DNA of 64,000 nucleotides. It comes from Ascaphus truei. Taxonomy: Eukaryota; Chordata; Amphibia; Anura; Ascaphidae. Positions 1-10,700 of this stretch are shown here, one piece after another; position 1 is the first letter of the stretch, and each line of letters begins with the position of its first letter. The stretch is taken from assembly GCA_036426205.1 (NCBI GenBank), contig CM071568.1, positions 223,126,966 to 223,190,965 on the forward strand, in the 5' to 3' direction. Below the pieces are notes generated by a model. It was not told where the DNA came from and did no database searches. It saw only the letters and a program-made list of their open reading frames with translations. Made by a program: the position numbers and the translations under genes.

Positions 1-339
1 AGCTGATGCCAAAAGACTGCCCTGCTGAAGCACTGCAGGAATCAGCATCTCCCAGCCTACCTGTGCTTAGGGGAGCAAGGAACAGCAGAGGTTGTACACC
101 AATTTCAATAGGACCCTGCAATATTGAGGACAGCAGCATCACTCCTGCAAGGACACCTTTTCTGGTCTCCGGAGGCGTTGGGTAAAATATCCCGAAACTG
201 CTCGTAATTATTGCATTTGATGTACGCACATTACTCACCCATTTATTATATATGTCAATAATATCTTGTAATGCACTATGAGCGTTGTGCGCTGTGTCTT
301 TTTTGTATCCATTTGCTAGCCTCAGTGGCTGTCTGACTG

Positions 340-780
340 CATGTGGCAAGGATCATAAGGCAGTCCCCAGAGGCTGCTGGGAGTTGTAGTCTCCTCTGGG
401 GCTTTTCCCTATGAGGACCACATGGGCGCCTTTCTAATGGCCGCCTACCTCTCTCTAGTTGGGCCTGCGCTAGACTTATGGCCGCCGTGCCACTCTCCTG
501 CGCATGCGCAATATCTAGGGGGCCCTGCACTACAGGTAATGGCCGCCGCACCTCCTCATACACACCGCACATGCGCGAACCCCGCGCCAGTCGCAACATG
601 GCCGCCGGTACTCCTGGGGCTACACTGCGCATGCACGACTTCCCGCGCATGAGCGAAAGCACGCAAAATGGCAGCGCCCTGGCACTGATGACACCGGGAG
701 CCCCTGCAACTGCCTGATATGGTGCGGGGGTACCCGCTACTCTGCGCAGGTGAGGCGGGCCAGAGAGGACCCTGCTACAT
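340..780. other. CpG-rich block, possible solo-LTR remnant
   Basis: This block is rich in CpG and in GGCCGCC and CGCATGCGC words, unlike the AT-rich DNA on both sides. A perfect palindrome TGCGCATGCGCA lies at 499-510 and matches the NRF1-type consensus. Its right end (about 720-775, ...GCGCAGGTGAGG...CTGCTACA) resembles the end of the LTR at 29.3-30.2 kb (...GCGCAGGTGAGG...GGATATA), so it may be a diverged solo LTR of the same Gypsy family. No protein is supported; the overlapping open frames look like chance frames in GC-rich DNA. Confidence 0.3.
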
Positions 781-1109
781 ACACCTCCTGTACTCTGCAG
801 TGAGGAGCAGCACTGTGCTGTTCGCAGCAATATTAATACTGTTACAACAACAGAAAAGCTGTAACACAAACATTTAAAAGTCTTTGCTCAACTCATCCTA
901 TCAGATCAAGTCAGTGCCTTTCTACTAATTACATAAGTGTGTCATCTGAGGAGCACAAGGTGTCTGGGAAGCTTTCTGAATTATAATAACCGGCTAAAAC
1001 ATGGAGAGAAAAATGACAGCACTCGTGGCACTAAACTGAAACAAACTTTATTTCCAGCTAGCATTTGGTCCTGGAAATGAAACCTTCAGTAGGACATATT
1101 ATATAGTAA

Positions 1110-1170
1110 GAGACATTGGCCCAAATTTACTAAGTGGTGCTAGGCTGTAGGACACCTCACCCATTCCCTT
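1110..1170 (+). repeat. Interspersed repeat end (TTTACTAAGY-GTGCTA family)
   Basis: The block TTTACTAAGTGGTGCTA followed by GACACCTCACCCATTC resembles sequences at about 23,905-23,940 and 25,320-25,390. Shared short ends in unrelated surroundings suggest the terminus of a small non-autonomous DNA element. No matching second end or target duplication could be located. Confidence 0.4.
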
Positions 1171-1639
1171 GAATAATAAAATAGTTTCAATATGAGAGTT
1201 AATCTTCAGGCCCCTGTAGAAATCATCAGCTATGTAATTGACATAAATAATTAGGTATACACATTCCACAGTTTGATAAAAGGTTAATGCAGAAGCCAAT
1301 TCCTATGTTGTCCTTGAAAACGACTGTCAATAACTATGATATTTACAAGCTCAGGTGTTATTCACCGTAGAGCACATTAGTGTTTGCTCTTAAATTGACT
1401 GGTTAATGAATACATCAAGATATTGTAATGTAATAATGCAACATAATAAAGTGCAAATAAGAAAATGCAGTACTTCACATTCTGTTATAATTGTATACTT
1501 TTTACTAGACACTGAGGTTATAGTGAATAAAATGAATGTGACAAGAACATGTAACCAAGACAATGAATCCACATGTGTATCTGCATGCCCTCCATAGGTC
1601 ACTAAAACCTCTTTCATTCACCCTATTATCACGTCATTC

Positions 1640-1735
1640 GGTGGTTGGTTAATCTGTAGATTAGGATTCTGGGAAATTGGGTAATGACATGCAAATGAGA
1701 ATGCTGTCTGCACACTTTTTATAGCCAAACATACT
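1640..1735 (+). repeat. Interspersed repeat with octamer block
   Basis: Contains the 16-mer ATGACATGCAAATGAG at 1684-1699, also present at 23,251-23,266 and, on the other strand, at 54,288-54,303. Neighbouring words (CTGGGAAA before, a CACTTTTT-like word after) are shared too, so these are copies of one dispersed repeat. The core holds ATGCAAAT, the POU/octamer consensus. Confidence 0.5.
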
Positions 1736-2439
1736 CATAGACTAATTATTTCCTTGTATAACACGGACTAACACAGCTATTTCTGCTTAATTCTTTTATA
1801 ATGTAGAGTTGTGGCACATTTTTCAACTACTACAAGCCTCACAATGCAGAATTAGAAACCTAGCCCAAACTGACCATTCCGGAAGGATGATACAACTGTC
1901 TTTCAGTGGGTATAACAGTTAGTACATCCTCAACTTTGCTATCCTTCTTCATGTGTCTTCTTCCATGCTATACCACCATGCATCAGTTCAGTAGAGGTAA
2001 GTGTACAGCAAATAAAATAATCAAACCCTCCAGAGAGCATTCACTTGTTCTGCGACTCGTAATGGTGCTATGGGAGTACTCTTTTTCCTATGGAGAGGGA
2101 CAGTTCCCACATACATTAACTTTGACATAACCAAAAAGGCTATAGTAAGGCGTTGGTATTTTGTGATGTACATTTTATAACAAAATAAAAGGAATAACTC
2201 CAAAAGGGTTAATAAAAAAAAATTGGGGAATATTATGCACTAAGCATCATCTACAATATTCCTGTCCTACAATGTCCAAGGCTGGACTGACCCTTTTAGT
2301 GTTCATTTTCTCATTGCTGCAGAAAATTCAAAAACATGAAAGGCTGAAATACTTTTTACAGCATGATAGTTTCCTGTGTTTTCTGGGTCCTTCATTGCTA
2401 TCTTACTCCAAGTATGAATAGGTTTCTGCAATTCTCAAT

Positions 2440-2770
2440 ATAATATACAACATGAGGCTCTCTTCCACACAACACACATTTAAAGATGCCCTGAAAAAAT
2501 ATTTTAAGGAAGTCTATGTGACAGACACCTTACGTTCTCAATCTTCCTCCTGCTGCCTCAAACATACAGTAGCAATTACAATATCATCGTTTAGCAAGGA
2601 AAGAGTGCCCCAGTTGCTAACTTCACAGCAGTAAGCCATTAGAAACACACATACATCTTCCTGCCACTATGCTTGATGTTTCTACTCTCTCTTTTCCCCT
2701 GCACTCCCTTCCTTTTAGACTGTCAGCTCCTTGAAACAAAGCTGTCCCTACCTTCCTGTACTTGTGCATT
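2440..2770 (+). mobile_element. Probable 3' scrap of an L2/CR1-type LINE
   Basis: A short frame near 2,475 reads TFKDALKKYFKEVY, like the C-terminal 'LSTFKTHLETHL' end of the LINE at 45.2 kb. About 230 bp later comes a GACTGTCAGCTCCTTG word resembling the 3' UTR of that LINE (GACTGTAAGCTCCTCGGAGC at 45.4 kb). The order and spacing fit a strongly diverged 3' end. No poly(A) or target duplication is visible. Confidence 0.4.
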
Positions 2771-2899
2771 TTAGTGTTGTAATTGTGTTGCTACTGTCTT
2801 CATACAGTACGTCATTGCACTCTCCTGCGGCATACTGTATGTATGCCACATAATAATTAAAATAATAATATACAGATACATTTTTATGGTTTTGTTTCT

Positions 2900-4290
2900 T
2901 AAATAGGGCCAGCAGGCTCAGCTTCAAAAGAAACTTGAACACCCACATCAGCTTTGACAAGGTGAAATTATTTCATCAGCTCTAGGGTAACCAATGTCCA
3001 TTAAAAAAATATATGTAATCAGATTTTTTTTAACACATAAGCATTTAGCTGGGCAAATGTAGAAGCAATGTATTTTCCTTAAGCATTGAAAATATTCTCA
3101 CAATGTATTTAATGTCTTTCCTCCATTAAAACCGGCATTAAGATGGTATGCTATTTTCAATTTTGGGAAGGCAAGTTGCTTTACGTAAACACTTTTTCTC
3201 CCAGGAGGCTTTTTATATATTGAGACTGATATGCTTGGTTAACTACCAATGCATTTGCATTCTGCCTTGCAGCATCTTTCTCCATTAAAATGAAAGAGAG
3301 CTGAAAAATATTTAAATTGCCATTTAGGTCTAAATAATGCACTTGAAATAATCTCACCATGAACATTTAGTATTGGTATTTTCTTTCTAAAATGTCTGCC
3401 TGCAATATAAATATCTCTAATACATCAAATGTCTCTTGTGTGCCATTATAGACAAGTGGCTAAATCAAGTCAAGGTATAAGCTAAATATGTATATGTATA
3501 TAGACCAAACGTGTGAACATGTTGGCTCAGAAAGTTATCATTGGCATATAAACGCTTTCACACCTTGTGCACTAGTTATACAATCTGCTCATATCGCCAA
3601 CAATTGAAAGGCGTAATAATAACCTGAATGCCTTTCACTTGCTTGCTTTCATTCCTTTGGTGCATTTAAGAAATAGGTTTCCAGGAATCAATCCAGTGCC
3701 AAGCACACAATTCTAGCAAAGTAAAGAAGAAACCGTGATCTAGCAATGAAATCATAACTGTAATATCATTCACAGCTACAGTATAAGCCAGAAGGACATT
3801 CATGAATTTGATATTAGATCAATATGAAATACTATTTTTAAGGAAAAGACAAGATTAAACTGGTAGTAGCTTAAGACATTGCCTTGATACTAGCCCAGCT
3901 GCAAGTGTGTCCGTGGCAAAGGTAAGTGTATAGTAGCATGATTAATTCAGCTGTGATGACTTCAAGCAAATTGTATTTATTTCCGAGCAATGTCCAATTG
4001 CTCTTCCTTTCTCAACCATCGCTGTTATTTTAATCACTAACATTATTTTGAACAGAATCTACTGAAAATTATGCAAGTAATGACATCTTTGAGAACAAAG
4101 GTTGTATTCCCCGGGGGTTGTTTATCAAATTTCCAAGGCTGTAAAACTATTGCAAAACAGGTACAAAGAAAAACTGCCCCAGATTTATTACAGGAAAAAA
4201 TCCATTTGCTTTTAATTAGATTCCTTTTTTATTGATAAATCTGGTGGTGTTTTTTGCTTCAATTTTGTAGCCAGGAAACTTTGATAGCGA
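2900..4290. other. AT-rich non-coding stretch
   Basis: No open frame longer than about 60 codons, no recognisable protein, no repeat pair within the window. The DNA is AT-rich with short homopolymers. I see nothing functional in it. Confidence 0.6.
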
Positions 4291-4299
4291 CCCCCTTGG

Positions 4300-4560
4300 T
4301 CTCTAGCTCCCTCCTCAGGCTGGCTACCGGAAGGTGTACAGATGATATAATATGTCGTTTTTAAAGCAGACAAAGAGAAAGGAGAGGAAGGGCACTAGTC
4401 GGAATTCAGAAAAAATATTTAGTTAGCCACAATGGACCAACTATTCAGCTGACACAGCAGCCTTTCTCAAGGACATGGCATAATAATCAAACTACAACAG
4501 TGAATATTTATACTAGAACATATTACCTAAGTACCAGTTGTACCTGCTTCTTTTTTGAGA
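4300..4560 (-). repeat. PLE terminal repeat, inverted copy (left of PLE 1)
   Basis: Read on the minus strand, this stretch matches two plus-strand places. Its part around 4,470-4,550 matches 7,930-8,010 (CTAGTATAAATATT...TTATGCCATGTCCTT), and its 3' part matches 15,300-15,410 (CTTGAGAAAGGCTGCTGTGTCAGCTGAA, then GGCTAA...AATTCCGACT). It therefore forms an inverted flanking repeat around the first Penelope-like element. Inverted pseudo-LTRs are a known feature of PLEs. A degenerate hammerhead-like hairpin lies at 4,438-4,475, where the GAAAC word reads GAATA. Confidence 0.6.
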
Positions 4561-5479
4561 GAGTTTGTCAGCCTTTTTTTGCATTTCCTGCATTTTGTTG
4601 CAAATTACTGTAATTTGTTATTGTTTTTAAATTGTCACCAGATTGAGTTTTTTTGCCACTTTTTATGGATACCTTTGGACACCTATCGTTCGGTTGAACC
4701 AATAGAGCAGACTATCATTTTTAATTAAGAGGACATCAACAGACTCCTGTTTAAATCTAACCCTGGGGAAGCCTTTGGGCCGGACTTATCGAAGTATAAT
4801 TTGAATGAGATACAGTAGAAGTCGCTAAACTTTCAAGAGGCCCTTGATTGATACCCACAACCAGATCTTTTGCACTTGGTTTCTGGATTGGTGTGACAGG
4901 CAGCAGCCTTGCAGATTTACATTACACATAACTTGTGTGTATCCTACGTGGGGGAGACGGTGCCTCACTCGGAGCTACCATACTCCGCACCGCGACAACG
5001 GACAAGACGGGAAGCCAAGGTCAACACATTACTCGGAGAGGGGGCTTCAGAGGTAATTTACTTTTTCCTCTGTCGTGCATAACCCCACCAAGTGTTGCAG
5101 CTAAGAGACAGTATATATTTATACACATCTCATCCCTTTCTCTGTTTATTCTAATCTCCAACTTTACCCACATTGGATGTTACCAGCTCCTGTTCCTTAC
5201 AATATTTACTTACCTGCATACTTCAACTGCTGTTGAAACTACAATCAAACTCTACAATATTCAGTATACTTGTGGGACATATTGTTCTTTCAGGTTAGTC
5301 TTGGAGCTAGTAATGGCTTACTTGCTACATATGTACACACAACCAGAACTGAACTTTTCAATTTAGAGGTGGAATTATTTAAATTACAGTGGAATTTAAA
5401 TCTCAAATCCTTTTTTGCCTCAAGGACATCGGATGTACCAGAAGAGCAGCAGCACCAGCAACAGTTTTGAGGGACTTCT

Positions 5480-7370
5480 TCATGAGATATGTGTAAATTG
5501 AAATCTAAATGTATTGCCCCATTCAAAAAGCCTTCTGCAAAACTCATTATGCTATAAGTGAGGCCAATTTAAATACTTTTTATAAACACTGCACTTATAA
5601 CCTCACGCAGGTCAAAAATCTGGCACTATCGATTCTTTCAAAAAAGCAAAGATATGATTTTATGAAATGGCTGACAAGGGTTGTGCTCTCATAATGTGAG
5701 ACTACTCTAAGTATAAAGTAGAAGCCCTGAAGCAATTGAATAATCGCAAGTGCTATTTCAAATTAGATCATGACCCTACACTGATTTATCAGTCAGAGAT
5801 TAAGGGTATGATCGTGATGGGATTAAACAATTTATGGCTAATGGAAAAACAGGCAGAATATCTCTTGAAGGAACATTGATGCCGGACGTTATTCTATGCA
5901 CTTCTAAAAATTCATGAGTCTCCTCAATCCGCCTGTCAGACCTACTGTATCACCTCGGCCACAAATTTTCTCTATTAACTGCCGGGGGTCTGTATTGGTC
6001 AATTTTTACAACCCCTAGTCTCACAAAAATGTGGTCATATGTTAAAAACATTTGACTTTCTATTGCAAATTATATCTCTCTCTGCTTAAGTGACAACCCA
6101 TTAATGGTTACAATGGATGTCACAAGCCTTTATACCATCATACCACACGAGGACGGATTAGCGGTTATAAAACAATTCCTGTGGATTCACATAAGCAGAA
6201 ACCTCCATTTATTTTATTTTACTTTTATTAAACTTTGTTCAGTACAAAAATTACTTGAAGTTTGAGAATATGTTTCATCTGCAGACAGTAGTCACCGTGA
6301 TGGGCAGTAATGTCGCACCCTCATTTGCCAACCTTTACATGGCAGATTTTGAGATGAAACCTGGTACACTTCACTAATTCTTGGAGTGCTACCCAAATGT
6401 CATTCTTGGATGTCTTACTCAGCAAACAGGGAGATGAGTTACATAATGACCTATATAGGAAACCAACTGACATAACGTAACTCTACATGCTAGGAGTTTT
6501 GACCATGAAACATTAATACAGCTATTCCTCTCTCACAGAAGGCGCATGCAACACACATTGTAGACAGACCAGATAACCTCGAACATACCTTGGAAGAACG
6601 CTTTAAAGCGAGGGAACACAATGAGACAGATTTTGACACTGCCTTTTCCTGAGAAATCAAGGCTAAAGAGCTTAAGAATGCTGAACGCATCATCTTTTCC
6701 ACAAAATACACCATAATTAGCAAGTTTTTCAAAAATATTTTACAAACACACTGGAAATTGTTAAAACAAGATGATGTTTTAGGCAAAACATGTACAGTAA
6801 GGAAGGACCCCTGATAACCTACAAGAGATGGCAAAACATAGCAGATAAACTTATCAAGGAAGACAACAGGGCACATTTACAGGTCCAACACTTCTTGAGT
6901 GTGGCCAAACTGGGATGTTTGAAATGTCTATGTTGCTCTGTCTGTAACAGTATACACATAGGCATTTTTTTTACTCACCCACATACTGTAGTGGGAAAAA
7001 AATTCTGATTAGTTCAAGGATAACCTGCACATTCACACGTTATTTACCTTTTAAAATGCCCATGCTGATCTGCCTATTCAAGCAAAACTATTAGAATGCT
7101 CAAAACAAGATTAATTGCACACAAAAGTAAAATTGCACAAGAGGATGACGACACTACCCTTACACAGCACTGTAAAACATACAAACACTCTACAGTATAT
7201 CTTAATTGAAAATGATGGACACAGAACAGGTGCAAAAAAACACATCAGGGATAAGTAAGGATATTGTGTTGCTATGCAGGGTGGATTTTTGGATATTCGC
7301 CCTACTAACAATATATCCAAAAGGGTTCAATGATGACCTACAATTAGGGTGCTTTTTGGTGCAAAGATAA
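5480..7370 (+). pseudogene. Decayed Penelope-like element 1 (RT + GIY-YIG)
   Basis: Fragments in changing plus-strand frames give the order of a Neptune-type PLE polyprotein. A block like 'LPKIHE' is near 5,910; DVTSLYTIIPHEDGLAV is near 6,115; MGSNVAPSFANLYMADFE is near 6,300; SFLDVLLSKQGDELHNDLYRK is near 6,400; LITYKR and NRAHLQVQHFL come near 6,820-6,900; GIY-YIG remnants and a tail ending NDDLQLGCFL lie between 7,020 and 7,360. The family enzyme is a telomerase-related reverse transcriptase joined to a GIY-YIG endonuclease and works in target-primed retrotransposition. Here the segment that should carry the catalytic YIDD, between the ANLYM and FLDVL blocks, is absent, and stops and frameshifts are frequent, so it is dead. 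Inverted flanking repeats lie on both sides. Confidence 0.8.
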
Positions 7371-7899
7371 CCCCCTTAAACATATTCCTGGTAGAGAATG
7401 TTTTGCTTTACCACAGGCACAAAACCATGCTGCTGCTGCTGCTCTTAATTCACATCTGGAATTCTGAATACCAGAATGTGAAGGTACTAATATATATGTT
7501 ACAGATTTGACATAATGTACAATTATCTGAATGTATTTCTCCTCATAGTTCTTGTCTCCACACAGGCTTGCCACATCAGATGAGAATAAGAGAAGACTAT
7601 ATTAGTTTCTGTTCTATTGTATTTTTACTCATAGACCAGAAAATGCAAATGGTCAACGTATAATACATAATTGGAAAATCAAGCTTCAAATTCTATTTCT
7701 TATTCCACTGTAGTTACTTGGGTTTTAGAACCCTAGCGCATGAGTTCAATCTTCTCCTCCCCCTCCTCACTAATAGCGGAGCTCCCCCTGACTTCCACCC
7801 TACGGTGCAGGTCTTTGTGCAAGATGACGTTACCGCCTGATATCTGCCTGACATAGCGCCCATGTAGGGTGCGGTACGGGCTCTGACGTTACTGAAGGG

Positions 7900-8021
7900 G
7901 TGGTCCGATCGTGCTGTTCAGCAAGGGAAAAAGATACACCTGATACTTAGGTAATATGTTCTAGTATAAATATTTACTGTTGTTTGGTTATTATGCCATG
8001 TCCTTAAGAAAGATAAACGTG
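7900..8021 (+). repeat. PLE terminal repeat (right of PLE 1)
   Basis: About 90 bp match the reverse complement of 4,470-4,550, which places this stretch as the right-hand, inverted partner of the left flanking repeat of PLE 1. It is interrupted at 8,021 by the poly(A)-tailed insertion described next; its CCTTAAGAAAGA hairpin word is the target of that insertion. Confidence 0.6.
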
Positions 8022-8186
8022 CCCTGCCCATCCCTCACCACCCCACCCCCCCTTCCTTCACTTGGTTATTTGCTTGGATGTTTTATTTGATCTGTTGGTT
8101 TTGACACAAAAAAAGTCAAGTATATATAGGCTGATATGTATTCTGTGCAAAAACTCAATACAAATGTAAGTTATAAAAAAAAAAAG
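8022..8186 (+). mobile_element. Short poly(A)-tailed LINE insertion with 16 bp TSD
   Basis: The 16-mer aagaaagataaacgtg occurs at 8,006-8,021 and again at 8,187-8,202. Between the copies lie about 165 bp ending in a run of A. A perfect long target duplication plus a terminal poly(A) is the signature of target-primed insertion of a 5'-truncated LINE, or of a SINE moved by one. The tail (CAAAAACTCAATACAAATG then poly-A) resembles L1-type 3' ends, but there is no coding sequence to fix the family. Confidence 0.8.
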
Positions 8187-8424
8187 AAGAAAGATAAACG
8201 TGGAGAGGTCCCTGATCAGTCTTTAGCAATTTAATATAAAATATATTTACTTATCTAGAGTGGTGCTATCAGGGCTAAAGCATATGTATAGCACGAAACA
8301 GAAAAGAGACCCTGTAAGATGCACACTACTCTACTAATATAAAAATAATAAAGTTTTATTCAAAAAAAGAACTAAACATACTACAAATAAACGACGATTA
8401 AAAGCTAAATAAGAGTGCTGTAAT

Positions 8425-8426
<2 letters not shown>

Positions 8427-8455
<29 letters not shown>

Positions 8456-8541
8456 CACACACACACACACACACAACAACACACACACACAACCCACACC
8501 CACACACACCACACAACACACACACAACACACACACACACT
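8427..8541. repeat. (CA)n microsatellite, imperfect
   Basis: About 115 bp of CA dinucleotides with interspersed AAC and CCA interruptions, inside the 5' part of PLE 2. A cysteine/valine-rich open frame on the other strand is only the translation of this repeat. Confidence 0.95.
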
Positions 8542-8599
8542 ATACAAAATTAACACAATTAACAAAAATATACACAAAGAATACACAAAGAATATCAGG

Positions 8600-9560
8600 A
8601 ATCTTCCACAGAGGGGTATAATTCCGACACAGATGATAACACTCTAGATACTGGCAATTCTACAGTAAACCGCTCGTCTTCTTTTTTAGAACAACGAAAG
8701 GGTAGGCGGGGGAAAGGTCACAGGGACAAAGACGTAGAACAAGAAGAGGCAAAACAAAAACTAAGAAAGAGGGAAGTGTGGGGGTACAGTTGGAGAGGAG
8801 GGAGGGAGGGAGAGCCATCGGAGACCACAATGAATGAAGAAAATGAATTACAAGTAGTCAAGCTCTCCACCTTGGTACTTACATTGGTACAAGAATCTGT
8901 CCTTAAAAAGGGCTTATCATTTACTCCTTCATGTAATCTGAACCATTTCGATTGGGTCAAAGACATTAATCTGTTTGGCCGCAAACTTGCACTACACAAA
9001 CTGCATAAAAGGAGAGAATTGTTTAACACACCTTTCTACTTTCTACTTTCTAGCCTCAGCCAGTAGTATTGATCTGGAAAACGTTAGAAATCTGATCTCC
9101 TTAGAATAGGAGAGTAACAAAGATCCAGACTTAGGCCCTTATACCACCCTTAGACTTAAAAGCCACATTACACCACCGCTTTACTTAAACAACAACATAG
9201 ATACAGTAGGTTTTTTAAATTAGTGACCCAAGAATTGGAGCAACTACCTGCAAGAGAAGGGCAAGAAAATGGAACCTTGGTAGAGAACAGCCTTGAAAAA
9301 GTTAATAGATATAAAAAAAATTATTATAAAACCCTAAGATAAGGGAGGAAATATTGTTATTCAAGACGAGGATAAGTACTGTGCTGAAAATCTTAGACTC
9401 TTGTGTGATCATTCCTGTTATGAGGTTCTTCAATGGGACCTCACAATTACTTATTATTGTAAATTGCAGGATATCCTCAAAAGGGGATTGATGGATAAAG
9501 TTATCTCAGAACCTGAGTTTAAATATATGCTAGTTAAAAAACGGAAGGTACCTACCTTTT
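8600..9560 (+). pseudogene. PLE 2 N-terminal region and start of RT
   Basis: The best-preserved piece spans 8,776-9,066 and reads VLKKGLSFTPSCNLNHFDWV, then KDINLFGRKLALHK. This is the conserved 'LSKGLSF-P' block that precedes the RT in vertebrate Neptune PLEs. After stops and frameshifts, coding resumes at about 9,340-9,560 with ILKRGLMDKVISEPEFKYML and then KVPTF, the entry to the 'FYSIPKLHKN' block, which continues on the far side of the 186 bp insertion. The product would be the N-terminal part of the RT. It is clearly a pseudogene. Confidence 0.75.
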
Positions 9561-9561
9561 A

Positions 9562-9747
9562 AAGGTAAGTAAAAATTGGTAGACAGCGGAAAATCCAAAA
9601 AATAGGCACAGATCAACTCACCAGGTAGAAAAAAATAAAAAACGTTTATTGATTGATTACATATCTAAAAAACAAAGAACATGAAAACAAAACAGGACAC
9701 TTCTCCCACACGTTTCAGGCTTTGCAGCCCTTTCTCAAGGAGTATTA
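9562..9747 (-). mobile_element. 186 bp hairpin-headed insertion with 14 bp TSD
   Basis: The 14-mer gtacctacctttta is present at 9,548-9,561 and 9,748-9,761, exactly 200 bp apart. It sits in the PLE 2 RT codons between KVPTF and YSIPKLHKN, so removing the insert restores the protein. Read on the minus strand, the insert begins within a few bases of a hammerhead-like hairpin (9,703-9,742: stem I CTCC/GGAG, stem II GGGCT/AGCCT, then GAAACGTGT). It then carries an AATAAA and about 130 bp of non-coding sequence. It looks like a 3' end of a PLE truncated at the ribozyme, or a small non-autonomous relative. Confidence 0.75.
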
Positions 9748-9754
9748 GTACCTA

Positions 9755-10700
9755 CCTTTTATAGCATACCTAAACTGCACAAAAACTCGGCAAGTCCGCC
9801 AGGATGTCCGATAGTGTCTGGCATTGACTCCCTCAGCGACAATGCAAGCACATATCTTGATAAGGTCTTGAGACCATACGTGACGAGTCTGCCATCATAT
9901 ACATAAGATACCACTGATGTGTTAAGAAAAATAGATGGGTACAAGGAACAACTACTACATTCTTAGCTTCTTTAGATGTAGAATCTCTTTACACGTCTAT
10001 ACAACACGCAGTGGGCTTGGCAGCGGTGGCTCATTTTTTGAAATCCAGAGGCTTTGAACATCAGAAACATAGTGCCTTTACTTTAGAACTGTTAAATTTT
10101 GTGCTCAAGCATAACTATTTTCTTTTTGAAGGCAGGTTCTACCATCAAATACATGGTACTGCCATGGGCAATACCTGTGTGCCCACATACGCCAACATTT
10201 ACCTAGGGTGGTGGGAGGAGACCACATTATTCACATCAGAGATGCAAATACACACACAGCACATTGATCTTTGGTCATGTTACATTGATGACGTGCTGGT
10301 GGTGTGGAATGGCACTAGGGAGGAGTTTAGGTGATTTGTAATAGTATTAAACTGTAACAATCATAACCTGTGACTAACCAGCCAGATAGACCAAGATATG
10401 ATTATCTTCCTTGATTTGGAAATCTTTAAAGATCATCTGGGGGTTCTGCAGTCTACAGTACACACCAAACCCACGGCCACAAATAATTTGCTGTTATATT
10501 CAAGTCATCACCCTAAACCCCAGGTAGAAGGAATCCCGTGGGTCAATTTCGACGGGTGAAAAGAAATTGCTCCAGACCTCAAGATTTTGAAACACAGTCC
10601 ACGATTTTGGACAAAAGGTTTCAAAATAGAGGTTACAGTAGGTCTTGTATAAATCGAGCATATAAGCGTGTCAAAAGAACAGACCGGGATACATTACTGT
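9755..10700 (+). pseudogene. PLE 2 reverse transcriptase core
   Basis: After the 186 bp insert the RT continues: YSIPKLHKNSASPP near 9,762, then LDVESLYTSIQHAVG near 9,970. An uninterrupted frame from 10,011 to 10,334 contains HGTAMGNTCVPTYANIYLGW and SCYIDDVLVVWNGT. The DD of YIDD (about 10,287-10,292) is the catalytic metal-binding pair and is intact here. The HGTAMG / ANIYLGWWE signature is typical of Penelope/Neptune RTs rather than LINE or LTR RTs. Downstream, SRSCINRAYKRVKRTDRDTLL (10,630-10,700) is the connector. It is cut at 10,700 by another insertion and continues at 11,759 with YGTTNKN. Scattered stops make it non-functional. Confidence 0.85.

Noticed and set aside
276..869. 197-codon minus-strand open frame in the CpG-rich block
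   Set aside because: No domain, low-complexity residues, composition-driven; the block looks like LTR-type regulatory DNA.
8398..8586. Cysteine/valine-rich membrane-like peptide
   Set aside because: Translation of the (CA)n repeat.
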